NCBI RefSeq assembly: GCF_002906155.1
Contig: NZ_MUJK01000001.1
Span: 434,001-498,000 of the forward strand
Reading direction: 5' to 3'
Source of the DNA: Pseudomonas laurylsulfativorans
Lineage (GTDB): Bacteria; Pseudomonadota; Gammaproteobacteria; Pseudomonadales; Pseudomonadaceae
Length of the DNA stretch: 64,000 nucleotides
Every line of letters begins with the position of its first letter. Position 1 is the stretch's first letter. Under the pieces are notes generated by a model. The model was not told the DNA's origin. It saw only the letters and a list, made by a program, of their open reading frames with translations, and searched no databases. Shown in pieces: positions 55,648 through 63,727 of this stretch. A program made the translations under genes and the position numbers.

Positions 55648-56745
55648 TCAAAGGGGGGGATACAGAATCACCGCCGCCCGCAGCTTGCCTCTACCGAATC
55701 GGCACATCTTGTCGAATTCCGCATGGCTGACCGGCAAATGCTGGCAATCCAACGGCTGGCGATGCTGGCTGTGATCCACATCAGGATCGTGCAGATAGAC
55801 GAACTCGTCGTCGACATCGGTCACGATCACCCAGTGAGGCGATTTGGAACGGGTCAGGCGATAGCTGCTGATCAGCACCAATGGCTGCCCGCCGTTTTCC
55901 AGTAATTGCGGCAGATTCAGCGGCCCGCCCACCTCACGTTCAACCTCACTGGCAAGCAGTTGAGCCGTGAACTCATCGTGCACCAGGCGCATTACGTCTT
56001 TTTTATGCTTGTCCCGCACACCATCGAGGAACATCGGTCCGGCGATGCTCAGTTGCAGTCGCACCCGAAACCCGCGGCGCCAGGCCGCCAATGCCAGGCC
56101 TTGGGGGCTGCAGCCGCCGTGACCGGAGGTCATGAACACGGTTGTCGCCTCGCGCCAGATCTGTAGTTCTTCGCGACGCTCGAGCAAACGGTCCCGTTGC
56201 AGCGCCCCCATGGCCATGAGCAGGCAAGCCGGGCCGCAGGTGAACTCGGTGGTCTGTGGGTAATAAGGCACTTTTATATGGCGTGAGTCGCTGTGCTGGA
56301 GGATGCGTTTTTCCAGGCGCAGTGCATCGGCATGGTCCTGGTAATAGTCATGAATCAGGGCGAAGCGCCGGTAACCGTTGCGTTCATACAGGGCAATCGC
56401 CGCTGGATTGTCGATACGCACCTCCAATCGCAGATACGCGCAATCGTGCTCCAGGGCACAGGCTTCGACGCGATCGAGCAACTGCTTGCCCAATCCATTG
56501 CCCCGCGCCTGGGCGGCGATGGCAATCGAATACAGACGCGCCAGTGACGTCCCCCGATGGAACAGCACCACGGCATAACCCAGCAGATGTTCACCACACT
56601 GGGCGACCAGCAGTTGCCCGTGCGCACGGGTGATCATCCATTGAAAACTGCGACTGTTGAGCCGATCGGTGGTGAAACATTGTTCTTCCAGTTGCAGTAG
56701 TGCAGGTAAATCTTCTATTGCCGCCAAACGAAAAAATGTATTCAT
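55648..56745 (-). CDS. GNAT acetyltransferase fused to C39-like peptidase
   Basis: A 365-residue two-domain protein. Residues 1-150 are a RimI-like N-acetyltransferase (IAIAAQARGNGLGKQLLDRV is the acetyl-CoA motif; NPAAIALYERNGYRR follows). Residues 155-365 form a papain-like C39 peptidase domain with Cys170 in EFTCGPACL, His304 in SPHWVIVTD and Asp320 in LHDPDVD. No signal peptide, so it acts in the cytoplasm. ATG 56745 (MNTFFRL) is preferred to the longer frame. It is divergent from a RimK-like ligase gene; such fusions linked to ATP-grasp ligases suggest a peptide-tagging and trimming system (inference). Confidence 0.87.
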   Translation of the reverse strand: MNTFFRLAAIEDLPALLQLEEQCFTTDRLNSRSFQWMITRAHGQLLVAQCGEHLLGYAVVLFHRGTSLARLYSIAIAAQARGNGLGKQLLDRVEACALEHDCAYLRLEVRIDNPAAIALYERNGYRRFALIHDYYQDHADALRLEKRILQHSDSRHIKVPYYPQTTEFTCGPACLLMAMGALQRDRLLERREELQIWREATTVFMTSGHGGCSPQGLALAAWRRGFRVRLQLSIAGPMFLDGVRDKHKKDVMRLVHDEFTAQLLASEVEREVGGPLNLPQLLENGGQPLVLISSYRLTRSKSPHWVIVTDVDDEFVYLHDPDVDHSQHRQPLDCQHLPVSHAEFDKMCRFGRGKLRAAVILYPPL

Positions 56746-56839
56746 ATGACCACCGTAAAAGTTACGTAATGAAACGGGACTTTCAAAAAACTTCGTGCTT
56801 AATAGGAAAGGTCTTGTTCTCAAAAACGGATCGATCACT

Positions 56840-58426
56840 ATGTCAGCGGTACAAGGTCATTGGCGCGAAGTATCCGAGCAAACTATGCCGGCAGCAATCA
56901 CTTCTGCAACTTATTTAAAAGAGTCGAGTAGTACTTCCAGTCAGTTGATTATCATCGTCGAACGCAGGGAAGACTGGGCGTCTTACTTTCCCAGCGAAGA
57001 CATCGTTACCGCTCAGGAGTACCTTGAGCAGACCCGCGATAACGAGCAGGGCAAGCGTGTCCAGGTGATCAACCTGTGCCGCAATTATAAGTACCTTGGG
57101 CACGGTTATTACTGCTCGCTGCTCGCGGAGGCTCGCGGGCACAAGGTGATTCCATCAGTGCGAACCATCAGCGAGTTGACCCGCAAGTCGCTGTATGGAC
57201 TGGCACTGGATGATCTGGACAGAACTTTGGAGAAAGCCCTCAGTCATCATGCTTACAGTGATACCGAAGGGTTTACCTTGACCTTGTATTTTGGCAAGAC
57301 CAATATTGAGCCCTTGCAAGATTTGGCGCGGCAGTTGTTTGAAGTGTTTGCTTGTCCGATTTTGCTGGTTGGTTTTCGCCGAACTAATGGCTGGCACATC
57401 GAAGGTATAAAATTCGGTGCGCTGCATAAGTTGCGCGAGGATCAGGAAGACCAGTTCGCCAACTCACTGGATAGTTTCAGTCGCAAGATCTGGCGTCTGC
57501 CACGTTCTCGCAGGTTGGCCCGTTATGACCTGGCCATTTTGCATGATCCCCAGGAAGCGCTCCCACCCTCCAACCCCAGGGCGCTGGACAACTTTGTCAG
57601 GGTCGGCAAGTCCCTGGGCATCGATGTCGAACTGATCGAGCGCAAGGACTATGCGCGGATCGCCGAATACGACGGCCTGCTGATCCGCGAGACCACCAGT
57701 GTCGACAACCACACCTATCGCTTCGCCAAAAAGGCCGAGAGCGAAGGGCTGGTGGTGATGGACGATCCGACATCGATCCTGCGCTGCACCAACAAGGTTT
57801 ACCTGACCGACCTGCTCAAAAGCCATCAATTGGGCATGCCGGCCACTGAAATCCTCTACAAGGAGCGACCGGAAGACTTCGAGCGGGTCGGTGAACGCTT
57901 GGGCTTTCCCCTGGTGTTGAAGATCCCCGATGGTTGTTTCTCCAGGGGCGTGATCAAGGTCGAGAGTCAGCAAGCGTTGCTCGAAGCCACCGCAGAACTC
58001 TTCGAGCATTCCGTTCTGTTGCTGGCCCAGGAGTTTTTCTACACCGAGTACGACTGGCGCATCGGCGTACTCAACCGCAAACCGATCTTTGCCTGCCAGT
58101 ACTTCATGTCCAAGGGCCACTGGCAGATCTACAACCACAAGGCCAAGGGCCCGGACATCAACGGTGAATGCCGCACTCTTGCCGTCCATGAAGCCCCGCG
58201 AGCGGTAGTGGAGTTGGCGGTGAAAACCGCCAATCTGATTGGCGATGGCCTGTACGGCGTCGACCTCAAGCAGTCCGGCGACAAAGTGGTGGTGATCGAA
58301 GTCAACGACAATCCCAACCTGGACGCCGGCATCGAAGATGCCTACCTGCAGGACGACCTGTACTCACTGGTGCTGGAAGAGTTTGTCCGGCGCCTGGAGC
58401 TCAAGCGTCGCGGCCAGGCGTGGTGA
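56840..58426 (+). CDS. RimK-like ATP-grasp ligase with RLAN N-terminal domain
   Basis: A 528-residue protein. The first ~230 residues correspond to the RimK-like ATP-grasp N-terminal (RLAN) domain (INLCRNYKYLGHGYYCSLLAEARGHKV region; WHIEGIKFGALHKL). The ATP-grasp domain begins near 230 with RYDLAILHDP, has KIPDGCFSRGVIKV (glycine-rich loop, 361-374) and the metal-binding GVDLKQSGDKVVVIEVNDNPN (473-493, Asp, Glu, Asn). RimK enzymes add amino acids, usually glutamate, to a protein or peptide carboxyl end; the substrate here is unknown. ATG 56840. The CorA-like gene follows after 7 bp. Confidence 0.87.
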   Translation: MSAVQGHWREVSEQTMPAAITSATYLKESSSTSSQLIIIVERREDWASYFPSEDIVTAQEYLEQTRDNEQGKRVQVINLCRNYKYLGHGYYCSLLAEARGHKVIPSVRTISELTRKSLYGLALDDLDRTLEKALSHHAYSDTEGFTLTLYFGKTNIEPLQDLARQLFEVFACPILLVGFRRTNGWHIEGIKFGALHKLREDQEDQFANSLDSFSRKIWRLPRSRRLARYDLAILHDPQEALPPSNPRALDNFVRVGKSLGIDVELIERKDYARIAEYDGLLIRETTSVDNHTYRFAKKAESEGLVVMDDPTSILRCTNKVYLTDLLKSHQLGMPATEILYKERPEDFERVGERLGFPLVLKIPDGCFSRGVIKVESQQALLEATAELFEHSVLLLAQEFFYTEYDWRIGVLNRKPIFACQYFMSKGHWQIYNHKAKGPDINGECRTLAVHEAPRAVVELAVKTANLIGDGLYGVDLKQSGDKVVVIEVNDNPNLDAGIEDAYLQDDLYSLVLEEFVRRLELKRRGQAW

Positions 58427-58433
58427 GACGTCG

Positions 58434-59357
58434 ATGATCAAGAGTTTTCAATTGACCGGCGGAACGCTATGCGCCGTCGAACGACTGGACGCCGAGGTGA
58501 TGCTGTTCAGTAACCCCGACGCGGCCGAGCGCGACCTGCTGCACAGTCATTTCAAACTCGATGAACATGCGCTGGCCTCGGCGCTGGACCCTGACGAGGT
58601 GTCGCGCATCGAGTTTCATCCCGACAACCTGTTCCTGATCTGGAAGCGACCGGACAATTACTCCGGTGCTGACAGCCTGGGGTTCCAGGTGTCGTCTTGT
58701 GGCCTGCTGTTTTCTCCGGGGCGATTGCTGGTGATCGCCACCGATGACGCACCGCTCAACGGGCTCGGCAAGCGCCAGGCGCTCAATACGCCGCTGGATG
58801 TCCTGCTCGATTTGCTGTTCAACAACATTCATCACTATCTGGGGCACTTGAAGGTCATCAAGCTGATTGCCCGGGAACTGCAGCAGAAATTCAACGCCTC
58901 GATGCAGAACCAGCATCTGATCCAAATGTTCAATCTCAGCGAAAGCCTGATCTATTACATCAACGCGATTCACAGCAATGGCGCCGTCCTGACCCGACTG
59001 CGCAACCATGCGCAAAAGCAGTGTTTCAGCGCCGAGGCCATTGACCTGATCGATGACCTGATCATCGAAAATAACCAGTGTTACAAGCAGGCGGAAATCT
59101 ATTCAACGGTGTTCTCCGGGCTCATCGATGCCCGGGGCAACCTGATGAACAACAGCATGAACAACCTGCTGCGCAAGTTGACGTTGATCAACGTGGTGTT
59201 TCTGCCATTGAACCTGATTGCGAGTATTGGCGGCATGTCCGAGTTCAGCATGATGACGGCGGGGATGCCGTGGTGGGTTTCCTACCCGTTGCTGCTGTCG
59301 GCGATGATGCTCGGGGCGGGGGCTATGGTAGTCGGGCTCAAGCGGTTGGCGAAGTGA
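58434..59357 (+). CDS. CorA/ZntB family membrane protein
   Basis: A 307-residue CorA-superfamily protein: a cytoplasmic alpha/beta N-terminal domain, a long helical stalk (residues ~130-245, with KVIKLIARELQQKFNASMQNQHLI), and two C-terminal membrane segments (about 248-266 and 278-303). The pore motif that normally reads GMN is GMS here (IGGMSEF near 266). The change may alter ion selectivity or mean a non-transport role. ATG 58434, seven bases after the RimK-like gene, so the pair is an operon. Confidence 0.82.
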   Translation: MIKSFQLTGGTLCAVERLDAEVMLFSNPDAAERDLLHSHFKLDEHALASALDPDEVSRIEFHPDNLFLIWKRPDNYSGADSLGFQVSSCGLLFSPGRLLVIATDDAPLNGLGKRQALNTPLDVLLDLLFNNIHHYLGHLKVIKLIARELQQKFNASMQNQHLIQMFNLSESLIYYINAIHSNGAVLTRLRNHAQKQCFSAEAIDLIDDLIIENNQCYKQAEIYSTVFSGLIDARGNLMNNSMNNLLRKLTLINVVFLPLNLIASIGGMSEFSMMTAGMPWWVSYPLLLSAMMLGAGAMVVGLKRLAK

Positions 59358-59396
59358 GATTTCGATGGCGATCCTATAGTCAGCGCAATTTCTGGA

Positions 59397-59732
59397 TCAG
59401 CCCACTTGCTCGACATTCAACAATTTTTTCCGATTCTGTAGCCCTCGCACTACCAGATACAACAACGGCCCAATCGACACAAACACAGCGGTGATCATTA
59501 GATAAGGCACCACCGAAAGCGCCGACTGCCCGCGCTTTCGTGTATCCAGGTACATCCAGATGCCCGCCAGCGTCGCCAGCAGATAGAGATCGATCACCAC
59601 CTGTGCGGTATCCGGGCGGGACATCAGGCTGATGCCGAAGTCGATCAGCGATTGTTCAGCCTGGAGCATCACCGAAACGGTGTAGGCGGCAAAGGCGATC
59701 AAGGTGATCAGGGGCAAGGCAATGGCATTCAT
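59397..59732 (-). CDS. DUF2834 membrane protein
   Basis: A 111-residue protein with three membrane segments (ALPLITLIAFAAYTVSVML, VVIDLYLLATLAGIWMYLD, VVPYLMITAVFVSIGPLLYLVV). DTRKRGQSALSVVPYLMI is the DUF2834 region. Function unknown. ATG 59732 is preceded by AAGGAA. It is convergent with the CorA-like gene and divergent from the ilvA leader. Confidence 0.78.
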   Translation of the reverse strand: MNAIALPLITLIAFAAYTVSVMLQAEQSLIDFGISLMSRPDTAQVVIDLYLLATLAGIWMYLDTRKRGQSALSVVPYLMITAVFVSIGPLLYLVVRGLQNRKKLLNVEQVG

Positions 59733-59829
59733 GTGTTCCTTCCTTGGGCAATGACTGGAATCAGCAGCCTATAGCGACCAGCCCAAATTTGCCATTGACT
59801 TGCCATCAGCGTCCGGCTAAGTTCGAGCC

Positions 59830-59895
59830 ATGACTTCCACCGTATTGCGCTGCCAGCCAAGCATTATTACCGCCATTCCTCATTTGGCGGGCTAG
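59830..59895 (+). CDS. Leader peptide of the ilvA attenuator
   Basis: A 21-codon open frame too short for usual gene calls. It reads M-T-S-T-V-L near the start and S-I-I-T-A-I in the middle, so 9 of 21 residues are Thr, Ile, Val or Leu, amino acids of the branched-chain pathway fed by the next gene. The TAG stop directly follows GGCGGG(C), the strand that can pair with the terminator. CGAG six bases upstream is the only ribosome site, a weak one. This is the arrangement of ilv-type leader peptides. Assigned from sequence logic only. Confidence 0.65.
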   Translation: MTSTVLRCQPSIITAIPHLAG

Positions 59896-59936
59896 CTCAC
59901 GACTGCAGCACCCAACCCGCCCTAGAGGCGGGTTTT
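59886..59936 (+). terminator. Attenuator: alternative antiterminator and terminator hairpins
   Basis: Strand 2 GGCGGG (59886-59891, end of the leader reading frame), strand 3 AACCCGCC (59914-59921) and strand 4 GGCGGGTT (59927-59934) are mutually exclusive partners. 3:4 forms a terminator with loop CTAGA followed by TTCATTTTCT. 2:3 forms the antiterminator. A ribosome that reaches the leader stop codon covers strand 2 and lets 3:4 form; one stalled at the Ile or Thr codons leaves 2:3 free. Confidence 0.65.
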
Positions 59937-59979
59937 CATTTTCTGTCTCCCGGGCCCCGATCAATGTCAGGAGACGATC

Positions 59980-60993
59980 ATGAGCTTTACAACCGACCAG
60001 CAAGCCCTGCTTGAACGCTACGTCAAAAAAATCCTTGCCGCGCCGGTGTATGAACTCGCCGTGCGCACGCCGTTGCAAGCGGCACCGGCCTTGTCTGAAG
60101 CCCTGGGCAATCAGGTGCTGCTCAAGCGCGAAGACTTGCAACCGACCTTTTCCTTCAAGATCCGCGGTGCCTACAACAAGCTGGTGCAACTGAGCGATGC
60201 GCAAAAGGCTCGCGGCGTGGTCACGGCTTCTGCCGGCAATCATGCCCAGGGCGTGGCACTGGCCGCGCGGGAGTTGGGGATCAACGCCACCATTGTCATG
60301 CCCTGTACGACACCGCAACTGAAGGTCGTCGGGGTGCGCAGTCGCGGCGCCGATGCGGTACTGCATGGTGAAAGCTTTCCGTTTGCGCTGGCCTATGCAC
60401 TGGGCCTGGCCGAGCAAACCGGTCGAACCTTTGTTTCTCCCTTCGACGACCCGGAGGTGATCGCGGGGCAAGGCACGGTGGCCATGGAAATCCTGCGCCA
60501 GCATCAAGGTCCGCTGGAGGCGATCTTCGTGCCGGTGGGGGGCGGGGGGCTGATCGCGGGCATCGCCGCTTACGTCAAATACTTGCGGCCGGATGTTCGC
60601 ATCATCGGCGTCGAGTCGGAGCATTCCGCGTGTCTGCAAGCGGCGATGCAGGCCAGCGAACGGGTGGTGCTGCCGAGCGTCGGCACCTTCGCCGATGGGG
60701 TGGCGGTGGCACAGGTAGGCGCTTACGGCTTCGAGGTCTGCCGGTTTTGCGTCGATGAGGTGCTGACGGTCAGCAACGACGAACTTTGCGCCGCGATCAA
60801 GAATATCTACGACGATACCCGCTCGATCACCGAACCTTCCGGCGCGCTGGCGGTGGCCGGTATCAAGAAGTACGTGGCTCGGAGCGGGGTTCGTGGTCAG
60901 ACCCTGATCGCCATCGACTCGGGAGCCAACATCAACTTCGACAGCCTGGGGCATGTGGCCGAGCGCGCCGCGTTGAGTGGCGCCCCGGCATGA
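59980..60993 (+). CDS. ilvA: Threonine dehydratase, catalytic domain only
   Basis: A 337-residue PLP enzyme converting threonine to 2-oxobutanoate. The PLP lysine is in SFKIRGAYNK, the phosphate-binding glycine loop is VPVGGGGLIAG, and SAGNHAQGVAL is the IlvA hallmark. Biosynthetic IlvA proteins are about 500 residues with C-terminal ACT-like domains; here the chain ends just after the catalytic domain (FDSLGHVAERAALSG), so feedback by isoleucine should be missing. It is nevertheless preceded by an ilv-type attenuator. Pseudomonads have more than one IlvA; this is probably the second paralogue. CAGGAG precedes ATG 59980. Confidence 0.85.
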   Translation: MSFTTDQQALLERYVKKILAAPVYELAVRTPLQAAPALSEALGNQVLLKREDLQPTFSFKIRGAYNKLVQLSDAQKARGVVTASAGNHAQGVALAARELGINATIVMPCTTPQLKVVGVRSRGADAVLHGESFPFALAYALGLAEQTGRTFVSPFDDPEVIAGQGTVAMEILRQHQGPLEAIFVPVGGGGLIAGIAAYVKYLRPDVRIIGVESEHSACLQAAMQASERVVLPSVGTFADGVAVAQVGAYGFEVCRFCVDEVLTVSNDELCAAIKNIYDDTRSITEPSGALAVAGIKKYVARSGVRGQTLIAIDSGANINFDSLGHVAERAALSGAPA

Positions 60994-61018
60994 CGGCGCG
61001 GGCAGGCCGATAGCCGGC

Positions 61019-61501
61019 TTATTCCTGAACGGCTTTCTCGACCTTGTTCGATGCCGACCAGATTCGGTAGCGCACTTCGATGTCCTTGGGCACGTACAAC
61101 ACGAGCGGCAACTTGCTGTTGTATCGCAGCAGGAAGCCGTCGCCGACCACCGGGACAAAATCCTGTCTGCTCGTGCCGGCCGGGCAGGCCATCAGTGTGC
61201 TCATCGGGCCAATGACTTTTTCCAGGCGATAGAACGGGTAGCCCCAACCTTCGAGGTTTTTCTCCTCGAGAATGCCGCCCAGACGGGGGTGATTACAGTC
61301 TACGGTCATTGTTTTGCCGGCCAGGATCTCGACCTGGAAGTCATCTTCCCGAGCCTGTGGCGCGAGGTGAATCACCTGGCGGGTAAACCCGCTTTCGGCC
61401 TTCGGATAGGGCGCAGTTTCTTCGAGTTTGGCGGCATGTACAACGCCAGCAAGCCCCAGTGCGAACAGCGCTGCGCTCGCGTTGACGGTCAATGAATTCA
61501 T
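61019..61501 (-). CDS. eco: Ecotin, periplasmic serine protease inhibitor
   Basis: A 160-residue protein with signal peptide (about 1-24) and the ecotin fold. [29 protein letters not shown] and [14 protein letters not shown] match ecotin. Cys69 and Cys106 form the disulfide near the reactive site; the P1 residue is Met104 in STLMACP, like Met84 of mature E. coli ecotin, so broad trypsin-fold inhibition including elastase is expected. It protects against host or predator proteases. ATG 61501 follows GGAGGC. Confidence 0.93.
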   Translation of the reverse strand: MNSLTVNASAALFALGLAGVVHAAKLEETAPYPKAESGFTRQVIHLAPQAREDDFQVEILAGKTMTVDCNHPRLGGILEEKNLEGWGYPFYRLEKVIGPMSTLMACPAGTSRQDFVPVVGDGFLLRYNSKLPLVLYVPKDIEVRYRIWSASNKVEKAVQE

Positions 61502-61783
61502 GTTGCCTCCTTGCTTGAAGTGAAGGACGGCATTTTCACTGTCGTGTGCAATGAATGCAAACCCGCAGGGCCGAGCGTGCAAATTGCGGACGTGTGAGGG
61601 GTGTTTATTGCAATCTGCATGACAGGCTTTAAAGGTGATTTGCCTAACTTCTTGATTTACCGATGAGCTGCACAGCGAAACCCAGGGCATGTTTTATGCT
61701 GTAGCTGTCCTTGAAGCTTGCCGGGATTTCACATGAGCGAGCACTGATCGTTGATTGGCAGTCTCACAAAGGAGAGGGTCGCC

Positions 61784-62050
61784 ATGTTTCTTTCTGCCCT
61801 GGAAATTCGCAACATCATCGAAAGCAGCTTTCTGCCCAAACGCTGCCAGTGCACGCTGTCACCGGATCTGTCGATGACCGTCAAGGTCTATGCCGACGGG
61901 CAAACCGATCACCTCGATCTATTGGTCACTGGCATCGATGCCTCTGGGCTTAACGGTTGTCGTGAAATAAACGAGTTGATTGCCCAACTGCGGTCCAAAC
62001 AGCATTACATAGAGGTCGAGCCGCACTCGATGTTGGGCAAAGCGCTCTAG
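61784..62050 (+). CDS. DUF1652 protein
   Basis: An 88-residue protein with the DUF1652 pattern: ALEIRNIIESSFLPKRCQC at the N-terminus, DLLVTGID in the middle and REINELIAQLRSKQ near the end. The family is largely restricted to pseudomonads, and its function is unknown. GGAGAGGG lies upstream of ATG 61784. Apparently monocistronic. Confidence 0.8.
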   Translation: MFLSALEIRNIIESSFLPKRCQCTLSPDLSMTVKVYADGQTDHLDLLVTGIDASGLNGCREINELIAQLRSKQHYIEVEPHSMLGKAL

Positions 62051-62197
62051 CCTGCGGTTTCAAACTCCACAGAGACGCGCCGGGTCTGGAAGAATGCCAG
62101 GCCCAGCGCCAGTTCAACTCAGCCATTCGCCAAAACCCAGTAAAGTCAATCCCCAACTGCCGACCACGAAGCCATGGCTCAATTTCAGGCTTTTCGG

Positions 62198-62464
62198 TCA
62201 GCCCTGGTTCTCGCACGCGTCGGACAGTTTACGGTAGGTGATTTCTGCGGTTTTCCCCGTGTCATCGATGTACTTCATGTCGGCCTTCACCACTTTGCAC
62301 TCCAGTGTGTCGGGCTCGGTCAGTGAAATCACTTTGCTGACATGCAACGGCATGCCGTAGTGATAAGGCACGGCCTGAGAGGTAGCAGTGTCATTGGCTT
62401 GAGCCAACCCGGCAAATACAGTGCAGGCGAGAGCGGCGGTAACCAGCAGGGTGCGAGTGTTCAT
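62198..62464 (-). CDS. DUF2790 small secreted protein
   Basis: An 88-residue protein with signal peptide (MNTRTLLVTAALACTVFAGLAQA). The mature part contains VPYHYGMPLHVSKVISLTEP and LECKVVKADMKYIDDTGK, the DUF2790 signature, common in pseudomonad periplasmic proteins that respond to metals or phosphate in some species. ATG 62464 follows GGAGATC; the longer frame to 62632 is not needed. Confidence 0.82.
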   Translation of the reverse strand: MNTRTLLVTAALACTVFAGLAQANDTATSQAVPYHYGMPLHVSKVISLTEPDTLECKVVKADMKYIDDTGKTAEITYRKLSDACENQG

Positions 62465-62670
62465 CAGCGATCTCCGGTGCGGACGGAATGTCAGTTCGAT
62501 GTGTGGCTTGTCGAACCTGCCGCACTGGGCGTCAGAACAGTCTGAGGGCGTGCGGTCCTGTGAAGTGTTGGACCACACGGTTAAGCGAGGGTTAATCCGG
62601 CTGAACGCCGCCTGTCGCGAATGTACGGTCACGGGTATTAGTTAAGACCATCGGGCGCCTGTTAGAAAGT

Positions 62671-62766
62671 CATCGCGAGCAAGCTCGCTCCCACAATGCC
62701 CGAGCGTAGACACCAATGCTGTGAACGACCCGAAACCCTGTGGGCGCGAGCCTGCTCGCGAAGAGG
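62671..62766. repeat. REP pair in reversed order with shared spacer
   Basis: TCGCGAGCAAGCTCGCTCCC (left) and GGGCGCGAGCCTGCTCGCGA (right) with the spacer GTGAACGACCCGAAACC, the same core as in the pair at 16791. It lies in the 311-bp gap between DUF2790 and mtlZ, where no other element is seen. Confidence 0.8.
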
Positions 62767-62775
62767 GCCTTGAAG

Positions 62776-63714
62776 TCAGCGAAGTTGCTGCCGGTAAGGC
62801 AGATCCGGGCCGGTCTTGCTGCACGTCAACGCCGCCGCCTGCACCGCGAAATTCAGCATGCTGTCGATCTGCTCGCGGCCAAGTTGCTTCACACCCTCCA
62901 CCGAGTCCAGCTGCTGTTCGGTCAGCCAGGTAATCAGTGCCGCCTGAAAGGTATCGCCTGCGCCCACGGTGTCGGCGATTTTTACCGTACAGGCAGGAGC
63001 CGACCACGAACCGTGAGCCCGGCTGAACACGCTCGCGCCTTCGCCGCCCCGGGTCAGGAACACCAGCTGACAGCGGTGCTGCAACCAGCCCTCGATCACT
63101 TGCGCCGGATCCTGGCCCGGGTACAACAGATGCAGGTCCTCGTCGCTGACCTTGATCAAGTCGGCCAGCTCTACCAGCGTCGCGACTCGCGCGCGCCACA
63201 GGTCAATGTCGGGCTGCGGGTTCAGGCGCACGTTCGGATCGAGGCTGATCAGGCGTTTGCCGCTTTCCCGACGTACCAATGCCAACAGTGTGTCGGCAAT
63301 CGGTTGAACCACCAGAGAGAACGAACCTACATGCAAGCCACGAACTTCAGATCCAAGTGTCGGCAGGTGTTCCGGTTTCAATTGTCGATCCGCGCAGCCT
63401 TCGCCGCGGAAACTGTACTGTGGCGAGCCATTGGCCCCGACTGCGACCATCGCCAGGGTGGTCGGCGCGGCAAAGTCCAACAGGTAGCCTGTCTGCACGC
63501 CCTCATCTTGCAGCACCTGCAGTAGGCGCCGGCCCAGGTAGTCGGTGGACAACCCGGCCAGCAGCGCCGTGTCCACGCCCAACCGGCGCAAGCCCACCGC
63601 CACGTTGAACGGTGAGCCACCGGCGATGGCTTTGAAGTTCACATTGGACGCCAGACCGCTGGCGTCGTTTTCACTGAAAAAATCGAACAGCGCTTCGCCA
63701 CACACCAGGTACAT
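62776..63714 (-). CDS. mtlZ: Fructokinase MtlZ (PfkB family)
   Basis: A 312-residue PfkB-family sugar kinase. GGSPFNVAVGLRRLG (substrate loop) and DTVGAGDTF (catalytic Asp and anion hole) are the two family signatures. In P. fluorescens the mannitol operon ends with mtlY (xylulose kinase) and mtlZ (fructokinase), the order seen here. It phosphorylates fructose formed from mannitol by MtlD. ATG 63714, 13 bp after the stop of the preceding kinase gene. Confidence 0.9.
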   Translation of the reverse strand: MYLVCGEALFDFFSENDASGLASNVNFKAIAGGSPFNVAVGLRRLGVDTALLAGLSTDYLGRRLLQVLQDEGVQTGYLLDFAAPTTLAMVAVGANGSPQYSFRGEGCADRQLKPEHLPTLGSEVRGLHVGSFSLVVQPIADTLLALVRRESGKRLISLDPNVRLNPQPDIDLWRARVATLVELADLIKVSDEDLHLLYPGQDPAQVIEGWLQHRCQLVFLTRGGEGASVFSRAHGSWSAPACTVKIADTVGAGDTFQAALITWLTEQQLDSVEGVKQLGREQIDSMLNFAVQAAALTCSKTGPDLPYRQQLR

Positions 63715-63727
63715 AGTTGTTCACTCT

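Noticed and set aside
59806..61158. 450-codon minus-strand frame over the ilvA leader and gene
   Set aside because: Covers the attenuator and a clear PLP enzyme in the opposite direction; no motif found.
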